Assembly: GCF_026625565.1 (NCBI RefSeq)
Contig: NZ_CP112998.1
Coordinates: 126,501-190,500, forward strand
DNA length: 64,000 bases
Reading direction: 5' to 3'
Origin: Dyadobacter pollutisoli
GTDB taxonomy: Bacteria > Bacteroidota > Bacteroidia > Cytophagales > Spirosomataceae
The translations under genes were made by a program, and so were the position numbers. Below, one piece after another: positions 33,909 to 43,254 of this stretch. The first letter of the stretch is position 1, and the number at the start of each line of letters is the position of its first letter. The notes under the pieces were generated by a model. The model was not told the DNA's origin, made no database searches, and saw only the letters and a list, made by a program, of their open reading frames with translations.

Positions 33909-34410
33909 AATGTCATAAATAGAACAACGGTTACCAAAGAAATTCGACTGCCCAAACTACTTTCTTAGAGATGCCGCGCCACCATTTTTTGTCGTTTTCA
34001 GTACTTGACCTCAAATACAGCGGCTGTTATTGGTTTTTCTCCTTGAGCGCACTTTAAAGAACTCCTACTACCTTGGGCAGCTACGTAATCCTTTCATATT
34101 CTCACTAATCTTTACATCGAAAACCTTGACGTTTGATTCTCACCTGTTTCACTTTGGCAATCGCATAGACCGCCTGTTTGTCAGGATCCTTGCATTGAAT
34201 ATTGAAGGAACATACAGTCGCAGTCGTTGATGTGAACCGAGTTTATGTTTTTTTTAGTAAGATTTGCAGTTTGATTTTAAACAGAATTTTCCACAATTCG
34301 ATATTTGCGTTCTCATTATCTGACCCTGATTTTTCATTCCCAGCGATGGAAAGCCAAATTACCACCTGGATAATCCCCACGCAGGAATCTACAAATTAAC
34401 ACGCTACTAA
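33909..34410. other. 500-bp gap, no supported gene
   Basis: Between the PKD lipoprotein and the T9SS protein, both minus strand. It should contain the PKD gene promoter near 33910-33960. The short plus-strand frames have no coding character, and no array element is recognisable. Confidence 0.35.
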
Positions 34411-35727
34411 TCATCGCAGTACCAATACAGAATTTCTGATCACCCTGGTAAACCCATTGGCAAATTCGACCATGAGCTCGTAAGGATAAGTGCCGGGCTG
34501 AACCTCATTGCCGTTGTGAATCCCATTCCACAGCGTATAGCCGCTTTCCACGTTTTGGCTTGCGCTAGACGCAATCACGTTTCCCCATCGGTTGAAGAGC
34601 CTGAAATACCTGATTTTCAATGCCCCGCCTAAGAATTTCATGTCCATCACCTCATTTTTACCATCGGAATCTGGGGAAAATGCAGTGGGAATGTAAATGG
34701 CTTCGAGACAGTCTTTTTCGATCATAATGGAACGCGCCACGTCGCACCCCGCTGTATCTCTCATATAAACCGTTTGAACGAGCGGTGTCAGCCCCGTGAA
34801 AACGGTGTCCGACAAATAGGTAACCGCGTCGATCGAAAAACTTAGCGGGCCGCTTCCAATGGCATAGATCGCAACAGTACCATCGTCGCCCTTGCAGCTG
34901 GCATTAGTTTCGATGATTTCCAGAAACTGGGGAGCCGATGACTTTCCGATGACGATGTTCCTGCTATCGGTGCATCCCCTCTCATCTTTTACAAAAACTT
35001 CATACGCACCGGGTGGCACGCGTGGGAAATTGGGCGATGGTCCGTAATTCTGCCCATCGAGCGAATATTGCAATTTGCTGCCGCCAGTAGCAGCCAATGT
35101 AACACTGCCAAATTCACCGCCGCATCGTGCATGCAGAACATCTGCGTCCTGCATCACAACCCCCTCCTTCTTTTCAGGAATTTTGATCTCCATGACGATC
35201 TCGCATCCTACCGAGTCCCTGGCGCGTAGCGTGTACTCGCCGCCCGGCAGGTCAGGGAAAAAGCCCATCTCCTGAAACGGCCCGTCATCGAGCGCGTAGG
35301 TGATTGGCCCATAACCGCCCATCGCCGTCGCGCCGAAATCCTTGTCTTCAAATTCACACGGGTTCAGGATGACTGCCGTTACGAATGAAGGTTTCCATAA
35401 CTTTTCGACCACTACGTCGCGCGTCACCACACACCCTTGCCCCGATTTGACCAAAAGCCGGTAGGTCTTTGCATAAAGCCCCGAAAACACAGGGGAAGAT
35501 TGGAAGCTATCACCATCGAGGCTATAAACGAGCGGCCCTTCCCCTTTGGCTGTGACCGAAATGACACCATTGTCTTTTTCACAATTGGCCTTCGTCACCG
35601 CGATATTCGTAATGGATGGCTCGCAGGCCATATCAATTTTATCACGCAAAAGGTTCGCTCCACGCGCCGGGAAGGCGGCTATCAGGGCAATAATAATAAA
35701 AGTAACCCGTAGAAGAAGTGTATTCAT
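34411..35727 (-). CDS. T9SS type B sorting-domain surface protein (SprB-repeat-like)
   Basis: 438 residues from the ATG at 35727 (MNTLLLRVTFIIIALIAAFPARGA), which gives a signal peptide; a longer frame begins at 35775. Four or five repeats of about 80 residues ('CEKDNGVISVTAKGEGPLVYSLDGDSFQSSPVFSGLYAKTYRLLVKSGQGCV') resemble SprB repeats. The C-terminal 90 residues ('IPTAFSPDSDGKNEVMDMKFLGG ... YTLWNGIHNGNEVQPGTYPYELMVEFANGFTRVIRNSVLVL') are the CHU_C/type B T9SS signal. Secreted and attached to the cell surface through the Bacteroidota type IX system. Confidence 0.92.
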   Translation of the reverse strand: MNTLLLRVTFIIIALIAAFPARGANLLRDKIDMACEPSITNIAVTKANCEKDNGVISVTAKGEGPLVYSLDGDSFQSSPVFSGLYAKTYRLLVKSGQGCVVTRDVVVEKLWKPSFVTAVILNPCEFEDKDFGATAMGGYGPITYALDDGPFQEMGFFPDLPGGEYTLRARDSVGCEIVMEIKIPEKKEGVVMQDADVLHARCGGEFGSVTLAATGGSKLQYSLDGQNYGPSPNFPRVPPGAYEVFVKDERGCTDSRNIVIGKSSAPQFLEIIETNASCKGDDGTVAIYAIGSGPLSFSIDAVTYLSDTVFTGLTPLVQTVYMRDTAGCDVARSIMIEKDCLEAIYIPTAFSPDSDGKNEVMDMKFLGGALKIRYFRLFNRWGNVIASSASQNVESGYTLWNGIHNGNEVQPGTYPYELMVEFANGFTRVIRNSVLVLR

Positions 35728-35956
35728 AAGCCGCCCTGCTAATAAACCGGCATTCTGTTTCCTCGGAGAAAACATAAATGATATGCTAATATACAGCGGT
35801 TACTTTCTATAATGGCATTCGTCCGAATTTATTTGGACGTATCCTACCTCGTTTTCCTGCCGCGGTCGCATCGGTTCCATCAGTGCGAGCCGGCCAGAAT
35901 ATAAGTTACCTTATTCGAAAGACAAATTATTATCCAGCGTCCTTATTAAGGATTAG

Positions 35957-36062
35957 GTCTCTGCAAATCCAGCCTGTTAAGGTGATGCTGTTCAAGGAAA
36001 TGTTTGGGAGTGGTAACGGGGGAAACGACTCGCAGTATCAAGATTAGAGCCTTTTTTGAGAT
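35957..36062 (+). repeat. Array element R (degenerate, 106 bp)
   Basis: Left end GTCTCTGCAAATCCAG, right end TTAGAGCCTTTTTTGAGATT, resembling the ends of elements E and G. Longer than the others and more worn. Same orientation. Separates the T9SS gene from the permease gene. Confidence 0.45.
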
Positions 36063-36150
36063 TGTTCATATCTGACCATTGATAGGTCATCGTCCAATGG
36101 TATGAAATTGACTACCTTCTACAATTGCTGTCCGTTTTAGGTACGTCATG

Positions 36151-36166
36151 TGTCCGGATTCGGACA
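36151..36166 (+). promoter_or_regulatory. Perfect palindrome upstream of the FtsX permease
   Basis: TGTCCGGATTCGGACA: 6-bp arms, 4-bp centre, 158 bp before the chosen start. Operator-like; the binding protein is unknown. Confidence 0.35.
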
Positions 36167-36323
36167 ATTATCCATACTAGCAATCTATCAAAAACCCCGT
36201 CAGGCGCAAATCAGAGCTGATTTGGACAAGTGGTCTTTTATTTGTGGGGAAAAATTGATGCGGCCGCTGGCCAAACCACGCTACCAAGTACCATATACAT
36301 CTCTTTTCTCGCTGGGTCCTGAT

Positions 36324-38759
36324 ATGCTACTAAATTATTTTAGAATAACTTACCGTAACCTGCTCACCAATAAGGGCGTTTCGGCCATCAACATCATCGG
36401 ACTTTCGTTGGGGATTGCCTGTTCCATCGTGTTGTTCCTATTCATTCTCGATGAGCTAAACTTCGACACATACAACAAAAAAGCCAGCCAGACGTATCGG
36501 CTTTACGTTCACAGTTCGATTAACAACGAAGAATCAAACAATTCCAAGACGGCACCTCCGGCTGGCCCTGCACTGGTGCAGATGCTCCCAGAAGTGCTCA
36601 CCCAAACACGCATCGGCTACTTTGGCGGACACGATTTGCGGTATAAAGACAAAATTTTCAAGGAAAACAGAATCTATACTGTCGACTCCACCTATTTCGA
36701 TGTGTTTACGCTTCCCTTCATTCATGGCAATCCGTCGATTGCTCTCAAAAACCCGAACAGCATTGTCCTGACCGAAACCATGGCCAGCAAATACTTCGGG
36801 CTGGAAAACCCGACGGGAAAATCGTTTCTGGTCGATGGGACAAACTCCTATCAGATTACGGGCGTCATGAAAGACTTTCCCGATAAGTCGCATTTCCGTT
36901 GCGATTTCCTTTTGTCGATGTCGACCTATCCCAAGGTTAATCAACAAGACTGGCTGCAAGGGGATTACTCCACTTACATTGTTCTCAAAGACGGGGCAGA
37001 TCCTACACGGGTCGAGCGCAAAATGCAGCAAGCCGTTCTCGACCGTTTAGGACCAGAGATCGAAAAAGCATTGGGCTTTTCTATGAAGCAATTTCTGGCC
37101 AACGGCAATGTATTTGAGTATCGCATGCAACCGTTATTATCCATTTACCTGCACGCAAAACGCCAATACAATATCGATCCTAATACCGAGTGGGGTGATA
37201 TCCGAATTGGCGACAGTGTGTATGTGTATATTTTCTCGGCAGTGGCGTTATTTATTCTGCTGATTGCCGTCATCAATTTCGTCAACCTATCGACAGCCCG
37301 TTCCGAGAAACGCGCCAAAGAAGTAGGCATTCGAAAAGCCATCGGTTCGAGTCGCTTAAAACTAATGGGGCAGTTTACGACCGAATCCATATTACTGACC
37401 GGCCTTTCGGTTATCATAGCGTTGGTTTTGGTACAACTCATGCTTCCCGGCTTCAACCAGATAGCAGGTCGGCAGTTGACACTACCACTTTTTACCAATG
37501 TGTATACCATTCCGGCGCTGCTTGCTTTTACGCTCATTGTGGGTCTGCTGGCGGGAAGTTATCCAGCCTTCTTTTTATCGTCTTTTCGGCCGGTCGACGT
37601 CTTAAAATCGGGCGTACAAAAAAGAAAATCCTCGTTACGTAGCCTGCTGGTGATTACTCAGTTCTCGATATCCATTACGCTGATTCTGGGTATGATCATC
37701 ATCCGAAACCAATTAGGGTATCTTCAGCATAAAGACCTGGGATTCAACAAAGAGCACTTGCTTTCTATCAATAATGCTAAGGTGCTGGGCGACAAACTCA
37801 AAGCGTTTAAAGCCGAATTATTGAAAAATCCAGCCATACTATCGGTCAGCAACTCGTCCCTATTATTTGCAAACGGTATTCCGGGAAGTGCTTATTTGTT
37901 CGGAAGACGGTCGGGTAATGATCCTGTTTTATGCCAGTTTCTAGATGTCGATGCGGATTTCGCAAAAACGTTTGCGGTGCCGTTAAAAGCCGGACGATTT
38001 TTTTCCAACGATCGGCTGGCGGACAGCACTGCCGTGGTCATCAACGAAGCGGCATTGCGAGCGTTTAAAACGAACAATCCGTTAGATCAGGTAGTCACCG
38101 AAATCGAGGTAAATGGCCCTAAAACGTATAAAATCATTGGTGTTATAAAGGACTTTAATTATGAATCGCTTCACCGCCAGGTTCGTCCGCTGGTATTTCA
38201 CCTTAGTCCCGTCCGGCAAGCCGCCAGTATTTTAAACATCCGAATTCAGCCCAATGCCACAAAAAATGCGATTGCTTACATCGAAGAAACCTGGCAACGT
38301 TTCGAAAAAACGGAACAATGTCGCTATTCGTTTTCAGATGAACGGGTGGCCCGACTTTACAAAGCGGAACAAAATACGAGTGTTATCGCTACCGTCTTTT
38401 CGGCCCTGGCCATCTTTATCGCCTGCCTGGGCTTGTTTGGTCTGGCCGTTTTCATTACGGAGCAGCGCACCAAAGAAATTGGCATTCGTAAAGTGTTAGG
38501 GGCCAGTATTTCCGAAATCCTGTTTCTGTTGTCGCGCCAATTTATTGCCTGGGTCGCCATTGCCATTCTGATTGCCTCGCCCATTGCTTGGTACGCCATG
38601 AGTCGATGGCTCGACAACTTCGCCTATCGCGTCGATATTTCGTGGTGGGTATTTGTTCTGGCCGCTTTTCTGGCCATTGGCATTGCCATATTGACAGTAA
38701 GTTTTCAGGGCCTCAAAGCTGCGCTGATGAATCCTGTAAAGAGTTTACGGGCCGAATAA
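36324..38759 (+). CDS. FtsX/MacB-like ABC permease, two-repeat type
   Basis: 811 residues from the ATG at 36324 (MLLNYFRITYRNLLTNKGVSAINIIGLSLGIACSIVLFLFILDELNFD), the standard opening of this Bacteroidota family. The frame is open to 36150, but those extra 58 codons are not protein-like and cover the palindrome at 36151. Two MacB_PCD periplasmic domains alternate with two FtsX membrane cores ('LSTARSEKRAKEVGIRKAIGSSRLKLMGQF' and 'FITEQRTKEIGIRKVLGASISEILFLLS'). End: 'AALMNPVKSLRAE'. No ATPase gene is adjacent, which is normal for this family. Role unknown, often antimicrobial-peptide resistance or lipoprotein handling. Confidence 0.93.
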   Translation: MLLNYFRITYRNLLTNKGVSAINIIGLSLGIACSIVLFLFILDELNFDTYNKKASQTYRLYVHSSINNEESNNSKTAPPAGPALVQMLPEVLTQTRIGYFGGHDLRYKDKIFKENRIYTVDSTYFDVFTLPFIHGNPSIALKNPNSIVLTETMASKYFGLENPTGKSFLVDGTNSYQITGVMKDFPDKSHFRCDFLLSMSTYPKVNQQDWLQGDYSTYIVLKDGADPTRVERKMQQAVLDRLGPEIEKALGFSMKQFLANGNVFEYRMQPLLSIYLHAKRQYNIDPNTEWGDIRIGDSVYVYIFSAVALFILLIAVINFVNLSTARSEKRAKEVGIRKAIGSSRLKLMGQFTTESILLTGLSVIIALVLVQLMLPGFNQIAGRQLTLPLFTNVYTIPALLAFTLIVGLLAGSYPAFFLSSFRPVDVLKSGVQKRKSSLRSLLVITQFSISITLILGMIIIRNQLGYLQHKDLGFNKEHLLSINNAKVLGDKLKAFKAELLKNPAILSVSNSSLLFANGIPGSAYLFGRRSGNDPVLCQFLDVDADFAKTFAVPLKAGRFFSNDRLADSTAVVINEAALRAFKTNNPLDQVVTEIEVNGPKTYKIIGVIKDFNYESLHRQVRPLVFHLSPVRQAASILNIRIQPNATKNAIAYIEETWQRFEKTEQCRYSFSDERVARLYKAEQNTSVIATVFSALAIFIACLGLFGLAVFITEQRTKEIGIRKVLGASISEILFLLSRQFIAWVAIAILIASPIAWYAMSRWLDNFAYRVDISWWVFVLAAFLAIGIAILTVSFQGLKAALMNPVKSLRAE

Positions 38760-38780
38760 AGGAAACTGTACTAAAGTTCA

Positions 38781-38825
38781 AACCCAAAAGGCATTCACAT
38801 AGCGATCACGCCTTTTGGGTTTTAC
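38781..38825 (+). terminator. Intrinsic terminator after the permease
   Basis: AACCCAAAAGGC at 38781 pairs with GCCTTTTGGGTT at 38810-38821, followed by TTT. The stem is 12 perfect pairs with a 17-nt loop, 21 bp past the stop codon. Confidence 0.7.
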
Positions 38826-38835
38826 GGGTTTGTAT

Positions 38836-38924
38836 CTGCTTCATAAAACCTCCAATCGGGGCGACTGTTTTAAGCCATGGTGAGCAGGCGATGAGTGTCC
38901 CACGTTCTAGCCTTTTGTGAGAAC
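38836..38924 (+). repeat. Array element E (left edge approximate)
   Basis: Right end GTGTCCCACGTTC, TAGC, CTTTTGTGAGAAC (38895-38924). The probable left end ATAAAACCTCCAATC resembles that of element G. Lies after the permease terminator. Confidence 0.6.
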
Positions 38925-39179
38925 AAGTAAAGGGGTACTTTGTTAGGGTAGGCTGGACTTATGTAGACCATCAAACGGACGTTTACAAGCTGAACTAAAG
39001 GCCGAGGCGGCACTTTTCCGCAGAACTCACAGCTTTCGGCTTATTGACTACGACTTTGGAAACTAATCGTATCCCGCCCTCACTAATTGACATCTTCTTT
39101 TTGACTACAACAATCTGACATCTGGCTACAGCTATTATTTAAATGGAAGTGAATTTTGTATCCACAAAAAATAACCAGT

Positions 39180-40163
39180 ATGATGAAGTTAGTCGCAATC
39201 GAAGAACATTTTCTGACAGAAGCCGTCAAAGATGAATGGAGGAACTATTCTGACCAGGACGGCCCAACGCAAAAATTACATTTCGGCGAGATTGAAAATC
39301 GGTTGGATGAAATCGGCAATACACGTCTTAGGCTGATGGACGAAACAGGTATAGACATGCAAGTGCTTTCGCTCACCAGTCCGAGTTTGCACAATTTGGG
39401 CACTGAAAGCGTAGCCCTTGCTACGTTAACCAATGAATATGTGGCGGAGATTGTCCGGAAAACACCCGATCGTTTTCAAGGTTTTGCGGCATTGCCAATG
39501 GCGGTACCAAAAGAAGCAGCCAGAGAGTTAAAACGTTCCGTGGAAAATCTTGGCTTAAAAGGTGCTATGGTATGCGGAAGAACCCGGGAGAAAAATCTAG
39601 ACCATAAAGATTACTGGGAACTATTTGACTGTGCCGAAACCCTCGGCGTTCCCTTGTTCATCCATCCGCAAATTCCCCAAAAAGCCGTAAGAGATGTTTA
39701 TTATTCAGGATTTGACGAGCTGACGAACTTGGCCTTTTCGACGTTTGGGCTTGGATGGCACTACGAGGCGGGCATCCAATTTGTCCGACTGGTCTTAGCT
39801 AAGGTATTTGACCAGTTTCCCAATCTTCAAATTATTCTCGGCCATTGGGGTGAAGTGATTTTGTTTTATACTGAACGGTTGGCTTCCTTAAACCGCGTCA
39901 CCAAGCTTGACAAGCCGTTTATTGATTACGTTCGCCAAAATTTGCATGTAACGGCAAGCGGCATGTTCAGCCATTCTTACCTGCAACGTTCAGTTGACAT
40001 TATCGGAGCAGACCGTATCCTTTTTTCGACCGACTACCCCTATCAGTACCGGCCGGGCCGAGAGGCCCGCAACTTTTTAGAAGCAATAGAGTTAAGCCAA
40101 GAAGATAAAGAAAAATTTTCTTTCGCCAATTGGGAACGATTAACCGGCATAGATACGAAATGA
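39180..40163 (+). CDS. Amidohydrolase family protein (ACMSD/decarboxylase-like)
   Basis: 327 residues from the ATG at 39180 (MMKLVAIEEHF); the longer frame adds only eight codons. TIM barrel of the amidohydrolase-2 group: 'AIEEHFLT' replaces the usual HxH at strand 1 (E-x-H), with His in 'VPLFIHPQIP', His in 'IILGHWGEVI' and Asp in 'ILFSTDYPYQ'. These are features of metal-dependent decarboxylases such as gamma-resorcylate decarboxylase. The substrate is unknown. Overlaps the next gene by 4 bp. Confidence 0.9.
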   Translation: MMKLVAIEEHFLTEAVKDEWRNYSDQDGPTQKLHFGEIENRLDEIGNTRLRLMDETGIDMQVLSLTSPSLHNLGTESVALATLTNEYVAEIVRKTPDRFQGFAALPMAVPKEAARELKRSVENLGLKGAMVCGRTREKNLDHKDYWELFDCAETLGVPLFIHPQIPQKAVRDVYYSGFDELTNLAFSTFGLGWHYEAGIQFVRLVLAKVFDQFPNLQIILGHWGEVILFYTERLASLNRVTKLDKPFIDYVRQNLHVTASGMFSHSYLQRSVDIIGADRILFSTDYPYQYRPGREARNFLEAIELSQEDKEKFSFANWERLTGIDTK

Positions 40164-40870
40164 CCAATCAGATTAGGAACAACACGGAAAAAAGAATATC
40201 GGCTGTGGAAGCGATTTTCATCAAGTCAGGGAAAATCCGTGCCGTCCGTGTTTGGAACGGAGGTAAGATTCACGAAGTAGACGTTTATTTGTCAACCGTT
40301 ACTTTTGACAAATGGGACCAAGCACAATCCATAAAATGTAGGATCTCTGCGTTCCATTATACTGATTACACGCCTGCCATGTGGGACATTTACCAAAAGA
40401 CTTGCACACTCTATATTGATACAGGCCACAACGGACAAGGAAGCGTATGGGCTAAAAATCAAATTGCAGGAAACGATTTGTATTACTTAAAAATAGAAGC
40501 TGAAAAGCAGTTTCCTATTAAAGGTAAGCACCTGGTTTTTCTGGGCGACCAGACAGGCATCGGTCATTTTTGTTCGTTGCAACAATTGGCGACTAAAAAC
40601 ACGCCAATCAGCGGTCTCGTTACGTTTAACGACTCGCAATCGGCTGAGGCTTTTTCTGAAAATTGCCCTTGGTTGCCTTTACAGGCAGTTTCAAATTATG
40701 ACGCTATCCACAAACAAACAGAAGATTGGGTAATCAAACATCAGGCTGAAAAAGAGAATTTTGTCTTTTATGTTGTCGGTGGTAAAGAATTAATTGTGAC
40801 AATAAGAAAGCTCTTAAGAACTTACGGCTTTGACGAAAGCCAGATAAAATCAAAGGGCTTTTGGCATTAA
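40160..40870 (+). CDS. Siderophore-interacting-protein-like flavoprotein (SIP family)
   Basis: 236 residues from the ATG at 40160, which overlaps the amidohydrolase stop (ATGA). The C-terminal half ('HLVFLGDQTGIGHFCSLQQLA' and 'NFVFYVVGGKELIVTIRKLLRTYGFDESQIKSKGFW') is the NAD(P)H-binding SIP domain ending in the family's FW. The N-terminal FAD barrel is less obvious ('RAVRVWNGGKIHEVDVYLS', 'CTLYIDTGHNGQGSVWAKN'). Likely a flavin reductase; iron release is one role of the family. A duplicate of its last codons occurs at 42200. Confidence 0.8.
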   Translation: MTNQIRNNTEKRISAVEAIFIKSGKIRAVRVWNGGKIHEVDVYLSTVTFDKWDQAQSIKCRISAFHYTDYTPAMWDIYQKTCTLYIDTGHNGQGSVWAKNQIAGNDLYYLKIEAEKQFPIKGKHLVFLGDQTGIGHFCSLQQLATKNTPISGLVTFNDSQSAEAFSENCPWLPLQAVSNYDAIHKQTEDWVIKHQAEKENFVFYVVGGKELIVTIRKLLRTYGFDESQIKSKGFWH

Positions 40871-40897
40871 GGGAACAGCGATCCCTAACTTTGTATT

Positions 40898-41008
40898 ATG
40901 GAGCAAAGGCAGCCACGAAGGATAAAAACGATCGGCGAATTTCATCGGTTAAGAGGTTTGTCACAGCCCGGACACCCGACAATCAATAAGGCCAAACGAT
41001 TAATTTAA
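40898..41008 (+). pseudogene. 5' fragment of an AraC gene, duplicate of the start of 42288-43208
   Basis: 36 codons ('MEQRQPRRIKTIGEFHRLRGLSQPGHPTI') match the first 29 codons of the intact AraC gene at 42288 and then hit a stop. A TAnnTTTG element (TAACTTTG, 40886-40893) still stands before it. Together with the fragment at 42200 it shows that the junction between the SIP and AraC genes exists twice. Confidence 0.8.
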
Positions 41009-41039
41009 TTGTAGACGAAAACAAGTCCGAAAATCGTGT

Positions 41040-41372
41040 TTATTTCTCACTAATTTTCTTTCTGTGGTTTTTGCCCCATAAAATCATTTCTTTAATGACA
41101 GGCAGTAGAGAAAGCGTATATTCGGACACTTTATACTCGACTGCAAGTGGCGAGTGATCAACCGTTCTAATTACTAACCTGTTCTCTTCAAGGTGTTTTA
41201 ATTCTTTTGATAAAACCCTCGTTGTAATTGAAGTCACACTTCGTTGTATATCACGAAAGCGATAATTCCCACTATGTATTGCTCTCAATATTGGGAGTTT
41301 CCATTTACCGCCTACGACAAACAATGTATCTTGCAAATACTTCATTGCTTGTTCTTCTGTCATTCCTTTCAT
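41040..41372 (-). CDS. HxlR-family transcriptional regulator
   Basis: 110 residues. Winged helix of the HxlR type: 'FVVGGKWKLPILRAIHSGNYRFRDIQRSVTSITTRVLSKELKHLEENRLVIRTV' followed by 'VEYKVSEYTLSLLPVIKEMILWGKNH'. It lacks the N-terminal Cys used for redox sensing in some members. Divergent from the FISUMP gene; the 86-bp shared promoter region has HxlR-like repeats. Lies between the two copies of the SIP/AraC junction. Confidence 0.93.
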   Translation of the reverse strand: MKGMTEEQAMKYLQDTLFVVGGKWKLPILRAIHSGNYRFRDIQRSVTSITTRVLSKELKHLEENRLVIRTVDHSPLAVEYKVSEYTLSLLPVIKEMILWGKNHRKKISEK

Positions 41373-41384
41373 ACTTAAACCGTT

Positions 41385-41440
41385 TTGGTATCCTTTAGGA
41401 TATTGGTATCAAAAGTATACCTATTTTATAAATACATTTG
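41385..41440 (+). promoter_or_regulatory. HxlR-type operator and -7 element between divergent genes
   Basis: TATCCTTTAGGATA (41389-41402) is a perfect palindrome embedded in a direct repeat TTGGTATC (41385 and 41403). TACATTTG at 41433-41440 is an exact TAnnTTTG -7 element for the FISUMP gene. HxlR proteins typically autorepress through such repeats, so shared control of both genes is likely. Confidence 0.55.
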
Positions 41441-41458
41441 CACACAAAAATCATAATA

Positions 41459-42070
41459 ATGGACAAGAACACAGAAATAATTACTGATGTCGACGGTAAT
41501 GTTTATCACACGATATCCATTGGCACTCAAGTATGGATGGTAGAAAATCTAAAAACCACAAAATACAACGATGGTACTGAAATCCCATTTATATTCGATA
41601 CCGCTGAAGCTTGGTATGAGCTGAATTCACCAGGTTATTGCTGGTACGATGATAATGAGAATTATATGGAAACAACAGGTGCTTTGTATAATTGGCACAC
41701 CCTAAATACTGGTAAACTTTGTCCGAAAGGTTGGCACATACCAACGGACAAAGAATGGTCAATATTGGCGGAATTTCTTGGTGGCGAAATTGTAGCGGGT
41801 GGAAAAATGAAAGCAATAGGTACAGAATTTTGGTCAAGCCCAAACGCCGGTGCAACTAATTTAAGCGGATTTACAGCTTTATACGGCAGTTTCCGTGGCA
41901 AAAGCGGATTTATTCCTTTAAGCAATGGCACTTTGTTATTTTGGAGTGGCACAGCTTATGACGATGTGGATGCCTGGGCTTGGTATTTGCGGTTCGACAG
42001 CGAAGCCCTGGGTAGAAACCATGGTGGAAAGTATCACGGCTTTTCTGTGCGATGCTTAAAGGATGGATAG
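41459..42070 (+). CDS. FISUMP-domain protein
   Basis: 203 residues from the ATG at 41459 (MDKNTEIITDVDGNVYHTISIGTQVWMVENLKTTKYNDG). The whole protein is one Fibrobacter succinogenes major paralogous domain: 'GYCWYDDNENYMETTGALYNWHT', 'CPKGWHIPTDKEWSIL', 'FWSGTAYDDVDAWAWYLRFDS', 'GFSVRCLKDG'. No signal peptide is present, although most relatives are exported, so localisation is unclear. It is divergent from the HxlR gene and probably controlled by it. Confidence 0.9.
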   Translation: MDKNTEIITDVDGNVYHTISIGTQVWMVENLKTTKYNDGTEIPFIFDTAEAWYELNSPGYCWYDDNENYMETTGALYNWHTLNTGKLCPKGWHIPTDKEWSILAEFLGGEIVAGGKMKAIGTEFWSSPNAGATNLSGFTALYGSFRGKSGFIPLSNGTLLFWSGTAYDDVDAWAWYLRFDSEALGRNHGGKYHGFSVRCLKDG

Positions 42071-42199
42071 AGGTCTGTCAAAATGAAATAAGAACAGAAT
42101 ACTTGAGTTCAGGATGGTATCGTTATTATCCATAAAGCAATCAACAATAATTGTACTCTTCCTTGATCTGGATGCTCCGACATTTGGCTATGAAAATTT

Positions 42200-42255
42200 C
42201 TGAAAACTTACAGCTTTGATGTTAGCCAGATAAAATCGAAGGGATTTTGGCGTTA
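42200..42255 (+). pseudogene. 3' fragment of a SIP gene, duplicate of the end of 40160-40870
   Basis: Bases 42200-42255 match 40817-40870 (codons for 'TYGFDESQIKSKGFWH' and the stop) with several substitutions. It lies directly before the intact AraC gene, just as the intact SIP gene lies before the AraC fragment at 40898. Confidence 0.75.
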
Positions 42256-42287
42256 ATAGCAAAGATAACCAGTTTTGAATTTGCACT

Positions 42288-43208
42288 ATGGAACAACGGC
42301 CGATACAACGAATAAGAACAATCAGTGAATTTCACCGATTGAGAGGTCTATCCCAACCCGAGCACCCGCTCATCAGCGTTGTTGATTACGCCTTGATAAA
42401 ACGACCCGCTGATATTGGCGAAGTAAATTTGATTTTTGATTTCTACCAGGTTTCCGTTAAACGGGGCATGAACGCCAAACTCAAATATGGCCAACAGGCG
42501 TACGATTTTGATGAAGGTGTTATGTTCTTCGCTGCACCCAATCAAGTTTTTAACATTCGGCCTAACCCAATCTCAACAGCCGAACGTTCAGGCTGGTTAT
42601 TATTCATTCATCCTGATTTCTTTTGGGACACACCGCTCGCCAAGGCGATTAAACAATACGAGTTTTTTGATTATTCGGTGAACGAAGCCTTGTGGCTTTC
42701 AAGAAAGGAAGAAGTAACCATCAATCGTATTATTCAAAACATTCAACAGGAATATCGTGCCACTATTGATGCCTTTAGCAAGCAGATCATTAGTTCACAA
42801 ATTGAAAGCCTGCTTAGTTATTCGAAGCGGTTTTACAATCGTCAGTTCATCACAAGGGAAAAATCGAATCATCAAATTTTAGACCAGTTGGAAAAGATAT
42901 TGACTAGCTACTTTACTAAGGATGATTTGGCGTCGAAAGGTTTGCCTACTGTTCAATACATTGCCGATAAATTAAACGTGTCCCCGAAATATTTAAGCAG
43001 CCTACTGAACGTATTGATTGGGCAAAGCACCCAACAATATATACACGACAAGTTGATTGAAAAGGCCAAAGAAACACTTTCGACCACTAATTTATCGGTT
43101 AGCGAAGTTTCATATACGTTGGGATTCGAGCACTCTCAATCATTCAGTAAGTTCTTTAAGACGAAAACGAATCTTTCGCCCTTGGCCTTTAGACGGTCAT
43201 TCCATTAA
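42288..43208 (+). CDS. AraC-family transcriptional regulator
   Basis: 306 residues. The N-terminal cupin-like sensing domain ('YGQQAYDFDEGVMFFAAPNQVF') precedes a C-terminal AraC HTH pair ('TVQYIADKLNVSPKYLSSLLNVLIGQSTQQYIHDKLIEKAKETL' and 'VSEVSYTLGFEHSQSFSKFFKTKTNLSPLAFRRSFH'). It is probably the regulator of the amidohydrolase/SIP genes, from which it is now separated by the HxlR-FISUMP insert. Confidence 0.93.
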   Translation: MEQRPIQRIRTISEFHRLRGLSQPEHPLISVVDYALIKRPADIGEVNLIFDFYQVSVKRGMNAKLKYGQQAYDFDEGVMFFAAPNQVFNIRPNPISTAERSGWLLFIHPDFFWDTPLAKAIKQYEFFDYSVNEALWLSRKEEVTINRIIQNIQQEYRATIDAFSKQIISSQIESLLSYSKRFYNRQFITREKSNHQILDQLEKILTSYFTKDDLASKGLPTVQYIADKLNVSPKYLSSLLNVLIGQSTQQYIHDKLIEKAKETLSTTNLSVSEVSYTLGFEHSQSFSKFFKTKTNLSPLAFRRSFH

Positions 43209-43254
43209 ACGAACTATCCATACTTGTTTCTGTCGATAGGCAAACTGTATTCAT

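Noticed and set aside
34137..34245. Possible array element (TTCTCACCTGTTTC) in the 33.9-34.4 kb gap
   Set aside because: Only a weak left-end resemblance and no right end; could be chance.
36150..36323. N-terminal 58-codon extension of the FtsX permease
   Set aside because: The family starts at MLLNYFR-type sequences; the extension is not protein-like and includes a perfect palindrome.
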